From: Xiphydria camelus | Taxonomy: Eukaryota > Arthropoda > Insecta > Hymenoptera > Xiphydriidae | Assembly (NCBI GenBank): GCA_963678675.1 | Contig: OY783197.1 | Location: 709,400-773,399 of the forward strand | Length of the DNA stretch: 64,000 nucleotides | Direction: 5' to 3' | Shown here: piece after piece, positions 12,001-24,600 of the stretch | How positions within the stretch are numbered: position 1 is the stretch's first letter | How the letters are laid out: every line of letters begins with the position of its first letter | Notes under the pieces: model-generated | Seen by the model: only the letters and a program-made list of their open reading frames with translations | Databases searched by the model: none | Told to the model about the DNA's origin: nothing | Translations under genes and position numbers: made by a program

Positions 12001-15000
12001 GCCACCCTTCCATCGCTCGCGCAATTCGCGCCCGCCCGATCTCATCGATCTGTCACTCCATTTCTCGCCTTGTACATCGCCGTCGGACGCGTCTCGCTTA
12101 ATTTGCCGAGGAGAGGAGAGTGTAGCAAAGCCGGAGGAGAGCGTTTAGCACGCGTTCGCTGTGTCCGTCCGATTCGCTGTTATACATTATACCGTCTAGT
12201 GCACCGCCGCCCCGCTCACCACGAGTTTCGTCATTGCCATCTTACCGCTTCCCTCTCCCCGATTTGCCAATCGTGATAGCCCGAACGATCGACGATCTTG
12301 TCCATCCGTCTCCTTCCACCTGCTCTCCTTCTGCTCATCTCCCGTTATCCCGACACGTCATACTTACTGTACCTACATTTCCGAAAGCCACGATCCACCG
12401 ATGCACGCTTCTTTGCATTTCTTTTGCGTGCAGGGTGTGTACATACGTTCATGGGCATATAGCCGCGCACGTGCGTCAGTGCCATCCGAGTCATTCGTCG
12501 TCACGAAATTGTCGATTTATTCATGTCGTTTAGATCTCTATCGGGGTATAAATTATCGCGGTAGTCGCGACGTAACGTGGATTCGTCGCTCGTTCGTCTG
12601 TTCGTTGATCGTGCGACGACTGCTCTTCGTGGAGCAACGTCAGGGTGGCTACAGATCTGGAGAACCGGCAAGTGTCAGGGAATTTTGGACTTTTACTGGA
12701 AATTGTAAATAACAGGGTATTTAGCAATCATAGAAGTCATGGGTGCGATTATGGAAAAGTACAGAATTCTTGCCTGAGATCATGGAGATATGATCATTTT
12801 TGCAACCTCGTGTTCTTGCATTACAATTATACGTAGCTTTGTTGATTTGATTATACGAAACTCCTTATACGAACGAGAATATGAGGGAATACTTACGAAA
12901 TTTGATCTGAAATAGTCGGGGAAAAATCAGGGTAAAGTTAGGAAATCTTATAATCAAGTTTTTGCAGCCACCCTGAACGTTCTTGTACTGATATCTTTGC
13001 CGCTGACGATAATACGAGATCGTACTCGCGTAGGTACATCCATCCATGGACCAGCTACGTCGGATTCACGTTACGTCTCACGATCGGCCGGGGGCGAGTC
13101 GAAATTGATCGTAACACGAGTTCGGAGAGACGTTCGAAGCCCCTTTGTGTGCTCGAATTCAATGCGTACATCCTAGCTCGGCTCGCTCCGCACTACCGAT
13201 CGGATTCGAAGGACAGAGATTAGAGGCATCTGCGTTGTTCTCGAGGACAGGCCGGTATCTCGAATGTCGACCCTCTCGTTGCAGATGGTACAAGTACATC
13301 GACGGCACGACCCGACGTCAGCCCGTCCAGCTGAACGACCGCGTTCGTCAGGTCAGCGGCACCCTGATCATCCGCGAGGCTCGAGTCGAGGACTCCGGGA
13401 AGTATCTCTGCGTGGTGAACAATTCCGTGGGAGGTGAGAGCGTCGAGACCGTTCTGACGGTCACCGCGCCGCTCTCGGCCGAGATCGAGCCGCGCACGCA
13501 GACCATTGACTTCGGCAGACCCGCCACCTTCACCTGCAACGTCCAGGGAAATCCCATCAAGACCGTCTCCTGGCTGAAGGACGGGAAACCCTTGGGACTG
13601 GAGGAGGAGTCGGTGCTCAGGATCGAGAGCGTGAAGAAGGAGGATAAGGGGATGTATCAGTGCTTCGTCAGGAACGATCAGGAGAGCGCCCAAGCTACGG
13701 CCGAATTGAAATTAGGAGGACGCTGTGAGTCTGGCTCTGAATTTTTTCGATCAAGCTCAAAGACGGGACTGATAGCGGGTCACTTTTCTCATTTTTAGTC
13801 ACTTTTTCTTTACAGGCGTTGAGACTTATATCGCTTTTTCGCTTTCATTTTTAGCATCTAACGATCTATTTTATTTTCTAATTATTTAACAAATTGCATA
13901 CATATGTACATACATGATTATCGAACTATTATCAATGGTTACTCAATAGTTATTATAAGAAATATGACGTATTATAAAGTTGGTCCTCGGAAATGAAAAA
14001 TTAAAGTGCGTCTAATAATATAGCCAAGGACTGTATATAGAATCGTATTAATTTTCAAAGTACAGCAATTCATAAGTCCTTCATTCACCAATTTGGTATT
14101 CGTTCCTTAGCAACCACTCTAATCATATCTAATAAGACTCTTCTTTGTAGTCACTTTTCTGAACTTTTTCCTGTCTACAAAGTCACTAAATTCACTTTCT
14201 TGGATAGGGTAAATCGCTACCGGCTCTGCAAAGATCACCGTATCGAGTAAACTCAAATCTCGTTTCTTTCTCGTCGAACAGTCGAACCACCTCAGATCAG
14301 GCAAACCTTCCCCGAGGACACCCTGCAGCCCGGTCCCAGCGTCGTCCTGAAATGCGTCGCCAGCGGGAATCCCACTCCCGAAATCACCTGGGAGCTCGAT
14401 GGAAAGCGACTGTCGAACACCGAGAGGTTCCAAGTGGGCCAGTACGTGACCGTCAACGGCGCCGTCGTGTCGCACTTGAACATCACCGGAATTCACACCA
14501 ACGACGGAGGATTGTACAAGTGCATTGCCGCTTCCAAGGTAACCGAGAACTCGCGCAATAGTTGGTATGCTTGAGAGAGGCAAGTTCTGCGACGAAAAGA
14601 CACACGGTAGACTCGTGGACTTGTCGAGCCTTGAGGCTGCAGAAATCGAAGCGCAAAGTTAATTAACGAACGCCTCTCAGTCCGTACTTGCGTACGATCT
14701 ATGCCTTTCCCAGAGTTAATGGTGTTTGGAAGATGTGAATGCTTTTTTTATCTTCGATTCTTTCTTATTAATTCGGACAATTTATTTGTAATGTCCTTAC
14801 AGTTTTCACAAGGTTTAGATGACTGTAGGTTTGCAAAGGAATTTTTATCGGTTTAATCGTAACTTATGGTAGTCGAACTGTAATTCGTGCAGTTATTTTT
14901 TCTCCGCGTACAATTGTAAACAATGAATAGTGTTCCGGCAAGGTAGACAAAACTTTCCATAATCGCGTCCGAAATATCGCGCTCACCGACTCTTCTTTTT

Positions 15001-18000
15001 TTTTTGTATCTCGTCGCCTCGCACCTCGAGGCTCGAGCTCTGACGAACGACGAGCTGTGTTGTCAGTCGTCGAAAACAATCCGCTAAGGCTACTTCAATA
15101 AACGTGACTCTCGAATTCGTACGTTAAACTCGGCTCAATTCTTTTCTCTTTCCTTGCCTTTCTACACTCTCTCAACCTTACTCCGATTTCTATTCGCTGA
15201 ACTAACAACAAATAGAAATGGATGCTCTGTAAAAATTCTTGAAAATGAGCTCGAGTTTCAGCGCTACCGGATGAAACAGTAAAAAAATTGCTGGATCTTT
15301 TTTTCCTGTGATTGAGAACGTCGTCGATCGATATGCTTTCGTTAATTCGATAGGTCGGCTCGGCCGAGTACTCCGCCCGACTCAACGTTTACGGCTTGCC
15401 GTTCATCCGCCACATGGACAAGAAGGCCATCGTCGCCGGCGAGACTCTTCGCGTGACCTGCCCCGTCGCCGGCTACCCCATCGACAGCATCGTCTGGGAA
15501 CGCGACACTAGAGTCCTGCCGATCAACAGGAAGCAGAAGGTGTTCCCCAACGGCACCCTGATCATCGAGAACGTCGAACGACTCAGCGACGAAGCCACGT
15601 ACACCTGCGTAGCCCGAAACGCCCAAGGATACAGCGCTCGGGGAACTCTCGAAGTTCAAGTCATGGGTAAGTTTCGATGGAAAGAATTTTATTGACAATG
15701 TTACGCCGATTTATGCGGTGCTTAGTGTGACGCGCGTGATCCGAGTATCTTCGCTTTCTTTGATGACACGAAAGAGTGTCGAAGCGTGTCATCAATTTTA
15801 CCTTGGAGAGGTAAAAGCAGCGAAAGGAAAATAATTTTCTTCAATGATCCGTGTTTTTCTAACGGTTGCGCGGTTCCATTGAAGAGGTATGTTGAATTTT
15901 GATGATTCGGAAGAGACGTAACACTTTGAGAAGAAATTTTTCTGCAACTACAATAATTATACTCGACATTTTTTTGTATTGTCAAAGAAAAAGATATTCA
16001 GAGTTTATGCGTCAGACGAAACACCTATTCAGGATGAGGCGTTTGAATTGAAACACGCGAATTTCTGTAAAATGACGCATTTTAGAAAAAAATATTTCAT
16101 ATAAAAGTTGTTTGGTTTAGAGGTGAAAAGAAAACTGTATGTTTTGCTTATCATTCAGTAGTTGTTTTCAAGGCCATTTTAAGATCTATTGAATGAAAAA
16201 TAAGACACGCAGTTCGCTTTCCCCCTCTGAAGCAATCGTTTCACAAGAAACATCTTTTTTTCTAAAATGCGTCGTTTTACAAATATCCATGTGTGCGTCT
16301 CAATTTAAATGCCTCATCCCGTATAATACTGTGTACCGCAAATTGGAATCGAATTGCAGAGTTGTTCGTCAAACTATCCTCTATTTACATGAAATAATAC
16401 GTGACTACATACATACTTTATCCAATTCACGCGCTCTGCAATGTTTGTCGAATCCAACTGATATGCGTACCTATAACTGGTATCGATCATGCAAATAATT
16501 CAGACTGGCCATCGCTTCCGTACGACTCCAGTTATTGTCGATTACCACGATATCTACGACAATCTTCTTTATCGCGATGGTCGACTTGTGTATTCTCTGT
16601 TAAACGAGGACAATGGACGAAGCGAAATTGCGGCTGTATTTATAAGAAACTTGAAACTTACAAGCAGCCTAAATACACCGACTGCTGGCGGTTTGTTATG
16701 ATTAAACAGAATCAACACAGTCGCCGCGGCCAGTTTAATGGGATCTTCGACGAGCGAAACACGCGTTCGATGCAAATCAAACTTTGTTTATTAATTTACC
16801 GTCCGTTCGAACCATCCCGACGTTAATTCGTCGACGGAAGAACCTCGGTGCTCGTCCATCGTCCGTCGTGGCTAATGCAACCAACCCTGATGGAAAAATT
16901 TCTTGAACAAATTTCGGAAAAACTTTTAGTGTTTATTAAACTTTCAGAAAAGTTTTGTGCGCGAAAGAAAAGTGAATCTTTTTGGACATTTCTCTGAAAA
17001 GCTCTGTTACTTCCCTGAAAGTGTCTGAAAATGTTCCAATTACTACAGAAAGTCAGAAAAAGTCAATTTTTCAGAAATCTGTTGGAGAAATTTTTGTGTT
17101 AGGGAAATTATTTTCAGGGATTCATCGCCCGACTCCCGAGGTACATAGAACTCCAATTATAGCAATTCTTACAGCATTCGAGACGCTCGAGTCGCTTGCA
17201 GAGCTCTTGCTGTAGCGCGAGCGTCTCGTAAAGCCACGCGCCTCTTCGACGTTTTACGAAGCATACCCGTCGTATCTGCGGAAAGGGGTCGAGTTCTTCT
17301 TAATTTCTTTTTTACCACACGCTCCCTCGCCCCACACACAGACGCGCGTTCGTAGCAACGCCGCCACATCACGGACCGACTCGTCGCGTCGATATAAAAA
17401 ATTGTCACCGCGCTCGTAACGTCATCGCTCCCTCGGTACGGCGGTGCACGACCGGGGACCGTAATCGCGCGGGACCAAAAACTGACGGCGCTTCTTCGAC
17501 ACATTCAGTGGCGCCCACGATACAGCCGTTCGCGTTTACGAAACTGCCGATGAACGCCGGGGAGTTCGCGAACCTGCAGTGCATCGTGCCGACCGGGGAC
17601 TTGCCGCTGAACATACGCTGGAGTTATCCAGGAGAGGAGATGGGCGGCGCCTCCGGCGTGCTCACGAAGAAGGTCGCGGATCGCGTTAGCATGCTCATGA
17701 TCTCCGTCATCACCGCGAGACACGCGGGGGAGTTCGTTTGCAACGCTCGGAACGCGGCTGGGACCGCCTCGTACTCGACCATCCTCACCGTGAACGGTTC
17801 GCGGCTCTTCGCACGATCTCCGTCATTCAGCTTGCCCGTATATCCGTTGTTATTGACAAGAGCGGGCGTATATTTATACGGGGCCCCTCGGCTCTCCCCG
17901 CTCGCAAAATGCAATGCTTTCAGTCCTACCGAGACCAAATTCGATCCATCGTCGTCGCACGAGACAGCACAAAAAACTCCCTTGCACGTGAGCACAATTC

Positions 18001-18609
18001 ATTACTCCCGCGCTTACGGCGCGCAGCTTCTTCTCTCCCGATGACGCGCTCGTCGTCGCGTCGTTCCCCGCACCTATCGACGAGAGAGAGAGAGAGAGAG
18101 AGAAAGTAGTAAGAATACCGATAAACTGAATTTCCGCGTTCAGTCGGTCCTCAGCTGGGTCCCATAGCCTTCAACACAGAGACCGCGAATTCCGGCGACT
18201 CCGTGTCCGTGGCCTGCTCGATTCTGAAGGGCGACCTGCCCATGGACATCTTCTGGGCCTTTAACGGAGAGGCGATCGACTCGAAAGACACGGGGATCTC
18301 GATAAACCGGATCACCAAGCACCTCAGCATCCTGAGCATCGACGGGGTCTCCGCGAGGCACGCCGGGGAGTACACGTGTTCCGCCTCCAATGCGGGCGGA
18401 GCGGTCAGTCGCTCTACCAATTTGGCCGTCAACGGTACGCCTCGCACATCCCTTGGAACGCGGAGCTTCGACTGTCGTCTCGCGCGACCCTGAGCGAGAG
18501 AGGCACCCCATTTATCGATTATCACATCGTTCGTTCACTCTTCACACCATCCCCTCGCCCTCTACCATGAGTTCTTTCACGACTCCTCCTTCCAACGACA
18601 CTGCGCATC

Positions 18610-18641
<32 letters not shown>

Positions 18642-21600
18642 ATCGTTTTTTCTCTCCTCTTTCCGCTCTTCTTCGACACATATCATATGAGGCTAAATTT
18701 ACTCGACAGGAAAGATATTTGAACCGCTACACACACAGGCTTCACACAGTGTGTCTCCTGTTCCTTTTTATTTCCCTATTTTTTAATTTGTCCCTTTTTC
18801 ACCCTAAAACTCGCAATTTTCCCCAGTTTCCCCAATATAATTCGATATTTATCTTTCAAAACTCTCTATTATTCAGCTTCTTAGTTGAATGTGTTTTCTC
18901 ATGATTTAAAATGACGTGAAAAGTGTCAAAATTGTCTCTTTTTTTTTGCTAAAATGATACCATAACTCTTGCTCTATCTATCTGCATCAATATTTCGTTT
19001 CAAATACATTATAATAATCTGGTTGAATTAATGTTTCTTACATGAAACTAGATTTGACAAATGGTCTTGCTTCCTTAAATCAGATTGTGAGGCTCAGATT
19101 TAAGTTGCATAACACGAGATATAAATTTTCAAGTTGCAAATTCACTTAATGACTATTTATATTTCGTCTTATATCTTAAAAATGGTTATTTCTTCAACAA
19201 TTGCACATTTACAATTTCTGAAAAATCTCCTTTTCTTAATCAAAATTGTCCCTTTTTTTTTTGTTAAAATTTCCCCTATTTCCCCTAAAATACAATGAAC
19301 AGGGGCTGTGAAGCCTGCCACTATTATCACCGCCGTACCGAGAGCCTCGATAGCCGGTCATCCCTCTCGCTTTCCACCCGCAGTCGCGCCACAGATCCTT
19401 CCGTTTGCGTTCGGCGACGAGTCGGCCAACTCGGGCGACCTGGTGTCGGTCACGTGCTCCGCGATAAAGGGCGACCAGCCGCTCGCGATCTCCTGGGCGT
19501 TTAACGGGGAGCCGATCGGGGACCACCGAGGGGACGTGGCCGTCGCAAGCACGAACAAACGCAACAGCGTGCTGACCATCGAAGCGGTTGCGGCTAGGCA
19601 CGCCGGGGAGTACACCTGTTTCGCCTCGAATCCGGCCGGTGCTACCAGTCACTCCGCCGTATTGGCCGTCAACGGTACCTAGATTACGTCCTGAAGACGA
19701 GGAGATTCCGTAGTGTGATCTTCGGCATTCTACTTATATTCTAGCACTTCCTGGTTAAAGTAACTCGATACAGTTTCCCAAGCACCGAGTTCCTTTTCTG
19801 TTTTGAATTCTCTCTCTCTCTCTCTCTCTCTCGCTCTTGCTCACATTTTTTACTCCTTTGTATAATTTGAAAGGATGAATTCGTGTAATTTATTCGTCGA
19901 GTTTGACGAAATCAGAGTAACATTGGTTCGAATAGGTCTTAAGGACTGGAAAAAGTTCGAGGAATTTCTTTGTGTCGATTTATAGTGACTTTACATATCA
20001 TGAGTATTTATCCTTCTCGAATGAATTTTTTGTGGTTTGATTCTTGCAATGCACCTCGTGGTAGTTTTATTTTATTATATTCAATGTGTGGAGGGTGTGT
20101 ATGTCCGTTTATATTACTAATTTACACAAGAATTTATATAAATAAAATTCTAGCAAGATACCAACATTTTTCACCGAATGATCTACTTTATCCACATTTT
20201 GCTGAAGTGAAATTATTTATTATGGACGAATACTTTGACTTATTTGATACATAAGCACCCTACTAAATAGTCTAAGGATGTCATTCCACCTATTAGGATT
20301 ACTAGTTCTGTTCCCGTTAAAATGATCTGTGTTTTAGAATTTATATTGGTAAAATCAGATCATTTTAAAACGCAAACAGAATGAGTAATCCGACTAGGTG
20401 GAATGACATCGTCAGACCATTGACCAGGGTACTTATGTATCAAATAAGTCAAAGTATTCGCCAGTAATAAACCAATTTTTATCTCAGTTTAGAGCGTAAC
20501 AGTGTGATTTCAACCAAAATCTAAGAGCTAAATTTAATAAAATTACCACGAAGTGCATTGCAAGGATTGAATTACTACAGGCGTACGTCAAATTCGTTCG
20601 AGAATTATGAATACACAAGATTTAAAGTCACTGTGGATCGAAGCAAAGAAGTTCCTCAGACCTTTTCCAGCCGCCTTAATTTCTCGCACAGCAGTGTAGC
20701 TGAAGTGTCCCGGATTAAGAGGCAACCCCCGAAGGTCTTCCTCGCCCCCTTTCCGCGTCTCGCAATTCCTCCAGTGCGCGCGCCCACCCCTTCGTTCGCA
20801 CCCCGAGCACGCACTCAAGTCCTAACGTTCGCGTCGCAGTCGCGCCGCAGGTGCTCCAGTTCTCGTTCGGCGACGATCCCCTCAACTCCGGCGAGATGCT
20901 CTCCGTGTCTTGCACGATCGTCAAGGGCGACTTGCCGGTAAATATGACGTGGATGTTCGACGGCAGGCCCCTAGAGCCCTTCCGTCATCCCGACATTAAT
21001 ATCATGGATAATCGAAGGGTCAGCTTCTTGAGCATCGACAGCGTAGAGGCGAGGCACGCTGGGAAGTACACGTGCACCGCGACGAACTCGGCTGGATCCG
21101 ACAGTCACACCGCCGCCCTATCCGTCAACGGTAGCATACGATACGCCTGCTTCTGTCTCCCGTCGATTCTTTTGTCTACACGCCGTCGAAGCTGGCGTTG
21201 TACCGCGCGGGGAAGACGGACGCGTGGCGCAACGTGCGAGAATCGGCAGTCCGTTCTTCGGAATTGATTCGCGGATGAAATGGCATTTGGAATTCTTGGG
21301 ATTTGCAGGGTTCATTTCGAAGGAGGGACGCCGAGCTTTTGCATCGGTGCGTGTCCGTCTTCCCTTTTCGCGGACGCGACCGGAGCGTGTCGTCGCGATG
21401 TCGATCGCTGCGGCGCGGATCGACGGCTCGAGGCGGGACGACGGCTGCGCCGTTGGATAGCCCCCTTTTGAGTTCCCCTAGGACACTTTTCTTCATTTTT
21501 AATCGGAGCTGCACGTGTCGGTAGAACCATTTTTCTTTTGGCAAGGGGTCAGGATATCCATATACTGGGAGAAGAGTTTATTCGTAGTTGATAAATGTAT

Positions 21601-24600
21601 ATTTGATTATGGCGAAAGAAATATTTCACCGGGCCAAGTAAATGGGCTTCCGGGTGGTAATTGCGCCGAAAATTAAGTTAATGAAGCAAACTTTCTGATA
21701 TATGTGAATTATCAAAATATCTCTTCCAGTCAAACAGAAATCGATTAACAGTTAACGCGAATATTTGCTTGGCTCAAAGAAATATTTCTCTTACCCCATG
21801 ATCAAATACACACATATCAACTATAAATAAACTGTTTTCTCAGTGCATGTTCCTTGGTGAACGTGGAAATCTCGGTCCAAATTCCTCCCGTTCGTTGTCA
21901 GTTCCCACTTTGTATATCTTGAGTAGAAGCGCAAGCCGCCGTCCCGCTCGTCGAGTAACAAAAAACGCGACACGCTCCACGAGCGCAGCCATCCCCGAGA
22001 CTACATACCCTCCGCCTTCCTCGCCGAGAACTTCCCTTCGAACTCGCATCGACGAGACACAGGTTTCCCGCGTTCCTCGTAGCTCTCAACTCGCGCTTGG
22101 AACGTTACAGTCGCCCCGCAGATTTCCTCTTTTTCGTTCGACGACGAAGCTGCCAACGCGGGCGACATGGCGACCGTTCAATGCGCCGTGGTCAAGGGCG
22201 ACCTGCCGGTAGACATAGAGTGGTCGCTGAACGGTCGCGTGATCGGCAACGGCGACTATTCGGACATCGTCGTGAACAGGAATGGCAAGAGGGGTAGCAT
22301 ACTGACGATCGATTCGGTGGCGGCGCGTCACGCGGGAGAATACTCCTGCACCGCGAGTAACGCCGCGGGATCCGTGACTCATTCGACGGTTCTTTCGGTC
22401 AACGGTACGCGAAGCTAGAGGCGGGAAAAAGGGGGAGATAATAGCCTGGCACAACGCACCCGCACGGAGCAGCATGAGTGGTTCACGCTTTTCAAGATGG
22501 CACAATCGCGTCTCTTCTCTCGTTCGAAGCTTCTCCCTCGCCTCTCCTCGTCCGGGGATCGTGACGACGTCGTTTCGGTAGCAATTCGGATAGCAATAGT
22601 CCCTCGGCACGGCACGCACCTCGAATAGATAGTTTTTTGCGGGTGAACGGATTTATCCGTCACGTTCACTCGCGTAGTAATAGCTTCTCGTGACGGTCCT
22701 TCGTTCTGCTTATTGGGAGACGAGTTTTTTTTTCCTTGGAAGGAGATATTTTCTCTGCTCAAAATGCGTATTTGTTTCATAATTTTGGAGCGCAGTAAGT
22801 AGGCCTATTGAGCCCTTATTTTTTTTATTCTATGTACTTGTAAAGCGTCCCCAGTGAAAATTTGTTTCTGACAAATCGTTGTCAATACTGTGCGAAAAAC
22901 TCTGTCAAAAGTCTAGTATTTCTCTGCGAAAATGTTCCAATTTTAAGAGCTGATAGAAGAACAGCAGAGTTGGCAGAGATTTCAGTAGAACTGGTAGAGA
23001 CTTTGGCAAAACTGGCAGAAAATTCGGCAGAGCTAGCAAAAGTTTTGTCGAAGTCCGCAAAGTCGGCAGAAATTTTTCAAAATCTCTACCAACTGTGTGA
23101 ACTCTGACGAAACTCTTACGAATTCTACCAAAGTATCTGCCAACTCTGTCAAAATTTCTGTCATCCCTGCCGAAATTTCTGCACTCTGCCAAAGTTTCTG
23201 CCGGCTCTTAAAATCGGAACATTTTCGCAGAGAAACGGCAGATTTTCGACAGAGCTTTTCATAGAAATTTGGCAGAGGTTTGGTAGAGACAAATTTTCGT
23301 TAGGGGTTAAAGTCGTTAGACTTACAAAGCAGTTTATTTCTTCAAATAACGCAAAAATGTCTTCATGAATAAATTCGCACTTCCTCTAGTTTCCTCAAGT
23401 TAAAGATACTTTTATACGAAAAGAGAAAATAGCTTCCTAAAAGAAGAAACTTTCTCCCGATACAGAACGCCTCGTTCTCCGGAAGATGATCGATTTCCTC
23501 CCTCGTTCTTCCCAGATCGAAGAACCGCGAACCGTTCGCCAGTGAAAAGTCGGTCCCCTCTTCGTATATTCACGATAGGCAAAGGTCGTATTTATTTAAT
23601 TCGGGGTCGACTCCGAACGAATCGCAGAATATCGTCCCCACGAATTGTCTCGTTTCAGTGGCTCCGCAGGTTCAACCCTTCACGATATCCGAGGGGCCGA
23701 CGAATTCGGGCGACGCTATATCTGTCGCTTGCTCCGTGACGAAGGGCGACTCGCCCATCGACATCTCCTGGGCTTTGAACGGCGAACCGATCGGACGCAA
23801 TTATCCGAACATATTCATTACGACGAACAGGAAGAGTAGCTTTCTCAGCATCGAGCCCGTGCAGGCGAGACACGCGGGGGAGTACACGTGCACGGCGTCG
23901 AACAAGGCCGGAGCCATGAGCCACTCCGCGATGTTAGCTGTCAATGGTAGTAAACGACGTCGAGACGTCGAAAGCTTTTAGAGATAGCAAACTTGGTTGA
24001 AGCTAATTCGAGTGGAAATGCGTGCTGATGATTTTCCAATCTGCTCTGTCCCGAGGCAAGTTCCTATCGTTCTCCGTCGTTGTCCAGAGGGTTGCATTGC
24101 GTTCATCTTTCAATATTCGTCGTAATAATGTCGCTAGATCTTTCATTGCAGGGATGGCAAGTTTCCCTGGCGGAAAAAATTATTTAACTTTTTATCCTGA
24201 AAAGTACAACTAATTACACCAAGTGCAGGCTTCACAGTATGTTTCCTATTCTTCTTTATTCCCCTGTTTTTTTAATTTACCCTAAAACTCGCGATTTCTC
24301 TCTTTTTCTTCTGTAATTCAATATTTTTCCTCTAAAACCACCTATTGTTCAGCTTTTCAGTTGAGTTTATCCTTTAATCATTTTGTGTTACGAAGAAAGG
24401 GTCGAAATGGTCAATTTTTTCTTTTCTTTTTTCATGAAATAGTACCTACTATAATTCTTACCTTATCTACCTGCATCGATATTACGTTTTAGATTTTATA
24501 TCTTATTAAGAAACATTAATTCAACTAGGCTTTTATATGTAAAAACCTAGTCGAATTGATGTTTCTTACCGGAAACTAGATTCCCATTTCCTTAAATCAG

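Noticed and set aside
16193..16826. Overlapping ORFs in the intron before the Ig7 array
   Set aside because: Partly inside a hairpin element and lacking any Ig or other motif; no splice sites in matching phase.
22850..23304. Repetitive ORF with EIS.ELVET.AKLAE-like text as a coiled-coil protein
   Set aside because: The periodic text comes from degenerate GGCAGARTT units of a fold-back repeat, which recur at 44395-44755.
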